Positions 4,408 through 5,843 of a stretch of 5,843 nt of DNA are shown piece by piece (the first letter of the stretch is position 1; each line of letters opens with the position of its first letter). Position numbers and translations under genes: made by a program. Source of the DNA: Deltaproteobacteria bacterium (lineage in GTDB: Bacteria; Desulfobacterota_D; UBA1144; Nemesobacterales; N074bin48); assembly GCA_004356685.1 (NCBI GenBank), contig SMWS01000014.1:1-5843 (forward strand), in the 5' to 3' direction. Under the pieces are notes generated by a model. It saw only the letters and a list, made by a program, of their open reading frames with translations. It was not told where the DNA came from and did not search any database.

Positions 4408-5331
4408 GTGCAGCCAATCATTTCAATTAAAAATTTGAACAAAACCTATGCTTCCGGTTTGCATGCGCTAAAAAATATTAACCTGGAAATCTCCCGGAAA
4501 GAGATCTTTGCCCTGCTTGGCCCAAACGGCGCAGGCAAGACGACGCTCATAAGTATTATTTGCGGAATTGTAAATCCGAGTAGTGGCGAAGTGCTTGTCG
4601 ATGGTCATGATATTGTTTCTGATTTCAGGGCAGCAAGGTCCATGATAGGGCTTGTCCCCCAGGAACTGAGTACTGATGTATTTGAGACTGTGTGGGCTAC
4701 GGTTAATTTCAGCAGAGGTCTTTTTGGCAAGCCTCCTAATCCTGATTATATAGAAAAAGTACTAAAGGACCTTTCGCTCTGGGATAAAAAAGACTCTAAG
4801 ATAATGGCGCTTTCTGGTGGAATGAAAAGGCGAGTGTTGATTTCAAAAGCTCTTTCTCATGAGCCACAGATTCTTTTCCTGGATGAACCTACAGCAGGCG
4901 TAGATGTAGAGCTGCGGCGTGATATGTGGGAAATGGTTAGAGGGCTTAGAGAAAACGGAGTCACTATTATACTTACAACTCATTATATTGAAGAGGCTCA
5001 GGAGATGGCAGACCGGGTTGGGGTTATAAACAATGGAGAGATAATAATTGTAGAAGATAAAGCGGTGCTTATGGAAAAACTCGGCAAAAAACAGCTGACG
5101 CTTTACCTGCAGAGCCCGCTCAGTGAGATTCCACAAGGACTTAACGGTTACACCCTTGAGCTTTCTAAAGATGGGAACGAGCTTGTATACAGCTTCGATG
5201 TCCAGAGCGAGCAAACAGGGATTGCGGGACTGCTAAGACAGTTAAACGAGCATGGGATAGACTTTAAGGATCTGCATTCAAGCGAGAGTTCTCTTGAGGA
5301 AATATTTGTAAGTCTTGTGAAAAGAAATTAA
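4408..5331 (+). CDS. ABC-2 type exporter ATP-binding protein, YadG-like
   Basis: This is a 307-residue cytoplasmic ATPase that would power the permease encoded next to it. Visible motifs are Walker A GPNGAGKT (38-45), Q-loop Gln85 (GLVPQE), signature LSGGM (135-139), Walker B ILFLDE (155-160) with catalytic Glu160, D-loop AGVD (163-166) and the switch His192 (TTHY). The ATPase core ends near 215, and a C-terminal extension (~225-307) ends with LEEIFVSLVKRN. Length, LSGGMKRR, DEPTAGVD.ELRR.MW and LEE.FVSLV closely resemble E. coli YadG as I recall it. The start is GTG, set by AAGGAG. The stop overlaps the permease ATG by one base (TAATG), a sign of translational coupling. YadG/YadH-type exporters have no firmly established substrate, so none is assigned. 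NodI or drug-export ATPases are related alternatives, but the fit is poorer. Confidence 0.93.
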   Translation: MQPIISIKNLNKTYASGLHALKNINLEISRKEIFALLGPNGAGKTTLISIICGIVNPSSGEVLVDGHDIVSDFRAARSMIGLVPQELSTDVFETVWATVNFSRGLFGKPPNPDYIEKVLKDLSLWDKKDSKIMALSGGMKRRVLISKALSHEPQILFLDEPTAGVDVELRRDMWEMVRGLRENGVTIILTTHYIEEAQEMADRVGVINNGEIIIVEDKAVLMEKLGKKQLTLYLQSPLSEIPQGLNGYTLELSKDGNELVYSFDVQSEQTGIAGLLRQLNEHGIDFKDLHSSESSLEEIFVSLVKRN

Positions 5332-5843
5332 TGAATATATATGCAATAAAATCGATATATAAGTTTGAGATGGCTCGTGCATGGAGGACTCTTATGCAGA
5401 GCATCTTATCTCCTATTCTCAATACCTCTCTTTATTTTGTTGTATTTGGCGTTGCTATAGGCTCCAGGATCGGTGAAATTGATGGGATAACCTATGGTGC
5501 ATTTATAATTCCAGGTTTAATAATGCTCTCTTTGCTAAGTGTAAGTATTTCGAATGCATCTTTTGGAATATATATGCCCAAGTTTGCCGGCACAATATAT
5601 GAAGTATTATCGGCGCCCATATCTGCCGTAGAGATTGTGATTGGTTATGTGGGGGCAGCTGCAACAAAATCAATTGTTCTAGGGTTTCTTATCCTGTTTA
5701 CAGCTCGACTTTTTGTTTCTTATGAAATTGCACATCCGATCTGGATGGTTGGTTTTCTTATTCTTACATCAATTACGTTCAGCCTTTTTGGTTTTATAAT
5801 AGGAATCTGGGCAGATGGCTTCGAAAAACTGCAGATTGTGCCG
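5331..5843 (+). CDS. ABC-2 type transporter permease, YadH-like (N-terminal 171 aa; runs off the right edge)
   Basis: This is the first 171 residues of the membrane subunit partnering the preceding ATPase. It begins MNIYAIKSIYKFEMARAWRT, a cytoplasmic amphipathic start. Hydrophobic segments follow at ~25-43 (ILNTSLYFVVFGVAIG region), ~57-76 (FIIPGLIMLSLLSVSI region), ~101-128 and ~137-157. The motifs SRIGEIDGITYGAFIIPG, YMPKFAGTIYEVLSAP, GYVGAAATKS and GFIIGIWADGFEKLQ are typical of YadH/ABC-2 permeases, which usually have about 250-260 residues and six helices. About one third is therefore missing. The start ATG shares its A with the ATPase stop (TAATG). The high similarity to proteobacterial, especially alphaproteobacterial, versions is from memory. 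The substrate is unknown. Confidence 0.92.
   Translation, partial: MNIYAIKSIYKFEMARAWRTLMQSILSPILNTSLYFVVFGVAIGSRIGEIDGITYGAFIIPGLIMLSLLSVSISNASFGIYMPKFAGTIYEVLSAPISAVEIVIGYVGAAATKSIVLGFLILFTARLFVSYEIAHPIWMVGFLILTSITFSLFGFIIGIWADGFEKLQIVP

Noticed and set aside
4843..5214. 123-codon minus-strand ORF inside the ABC ATPase gene
   Set aside because: It is antisense to conserved Walker B and H-loop coding sequence, with no recognisable domain and no ribosome site.

Overview
The window is an AT-rich stretch of bacterial chromosome. It carries five recognisable genes complete or nearly so, one partial gene at each edge, and one small unannotated-looking membrane-protein ORF. A lipobox-bearing HtrA protease, a proteobacterial-style YadG/YadH-like exporter pair and an EgtB/EgtD pair suggest a Gram-negative bacterium, probably an AT-rich proteobacterium or a neighbouring lineage. 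The sequence alone does not settle the taxon. I see no IS element, CRISPR array, tRNA, rRNA or integrase, and nothing that looks like a mobile island.

Layout from left to right. Minus strand, 1506 down to 1: a two-gene ergothioneine operon. It consists of egtB (iron-dependent sulfoxide synthase) followed by the start of egtD (histidine trimethyltransferase), joined by an ATGA overlap. Positions 1507-1697 are a divergent control region with a good minus-strand promoter for egtB, a weaker plus-strand promoter for the next gene, a 15-bp perfect palindrome and a direct repeat spaced one helical turn apart. Plus strand, 1698-2366: a three-domain DtxR/MntR-family metalloregulator whose primary metal site reads as manganese-type. 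It converges on an htrA-type protease gene (minus strand, 3825-2371) with only 4 bp between the stop codons. The protease has a lipoprotein signal, an intact Ser-His-Asp triad and two PDZ domains. Positions 3826-4407 hold no large gene. They contain a structured, repeat-bearing htrA leader with an 11-codon upstream ORF that overlaps the htrA start, an A/T hairpin with a T run, and a 50-codon hydrophobic ORF on the minus strand (4262-4110). Plus strand, 4408 to the end: a YadG-like ABC ATPase and the first 171 residues of its YadH-like ABC-2 permease, coupled by TAATG.

Functional reading. EgtD would trimethylate histidine to hercynine, and EgtB would then join a thiol to hercynine using iron and oxygen. 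The divergent metalloregulator shares the promoter region with this iron-enzyme operon, so metal-linked control of ergothioneine synthesis is a reasonable hypothesis, but it is not shown by the sequence. HtrA would handle envelope protein quality control. The ABC pair is an exporter of unknown substrate.

No clearly unprecedented multi-gene system is visible. The best leads are the small membrane protein, the lipoprotein form of HtrA with its unusual leader, and the shared egtB/regulator control region.
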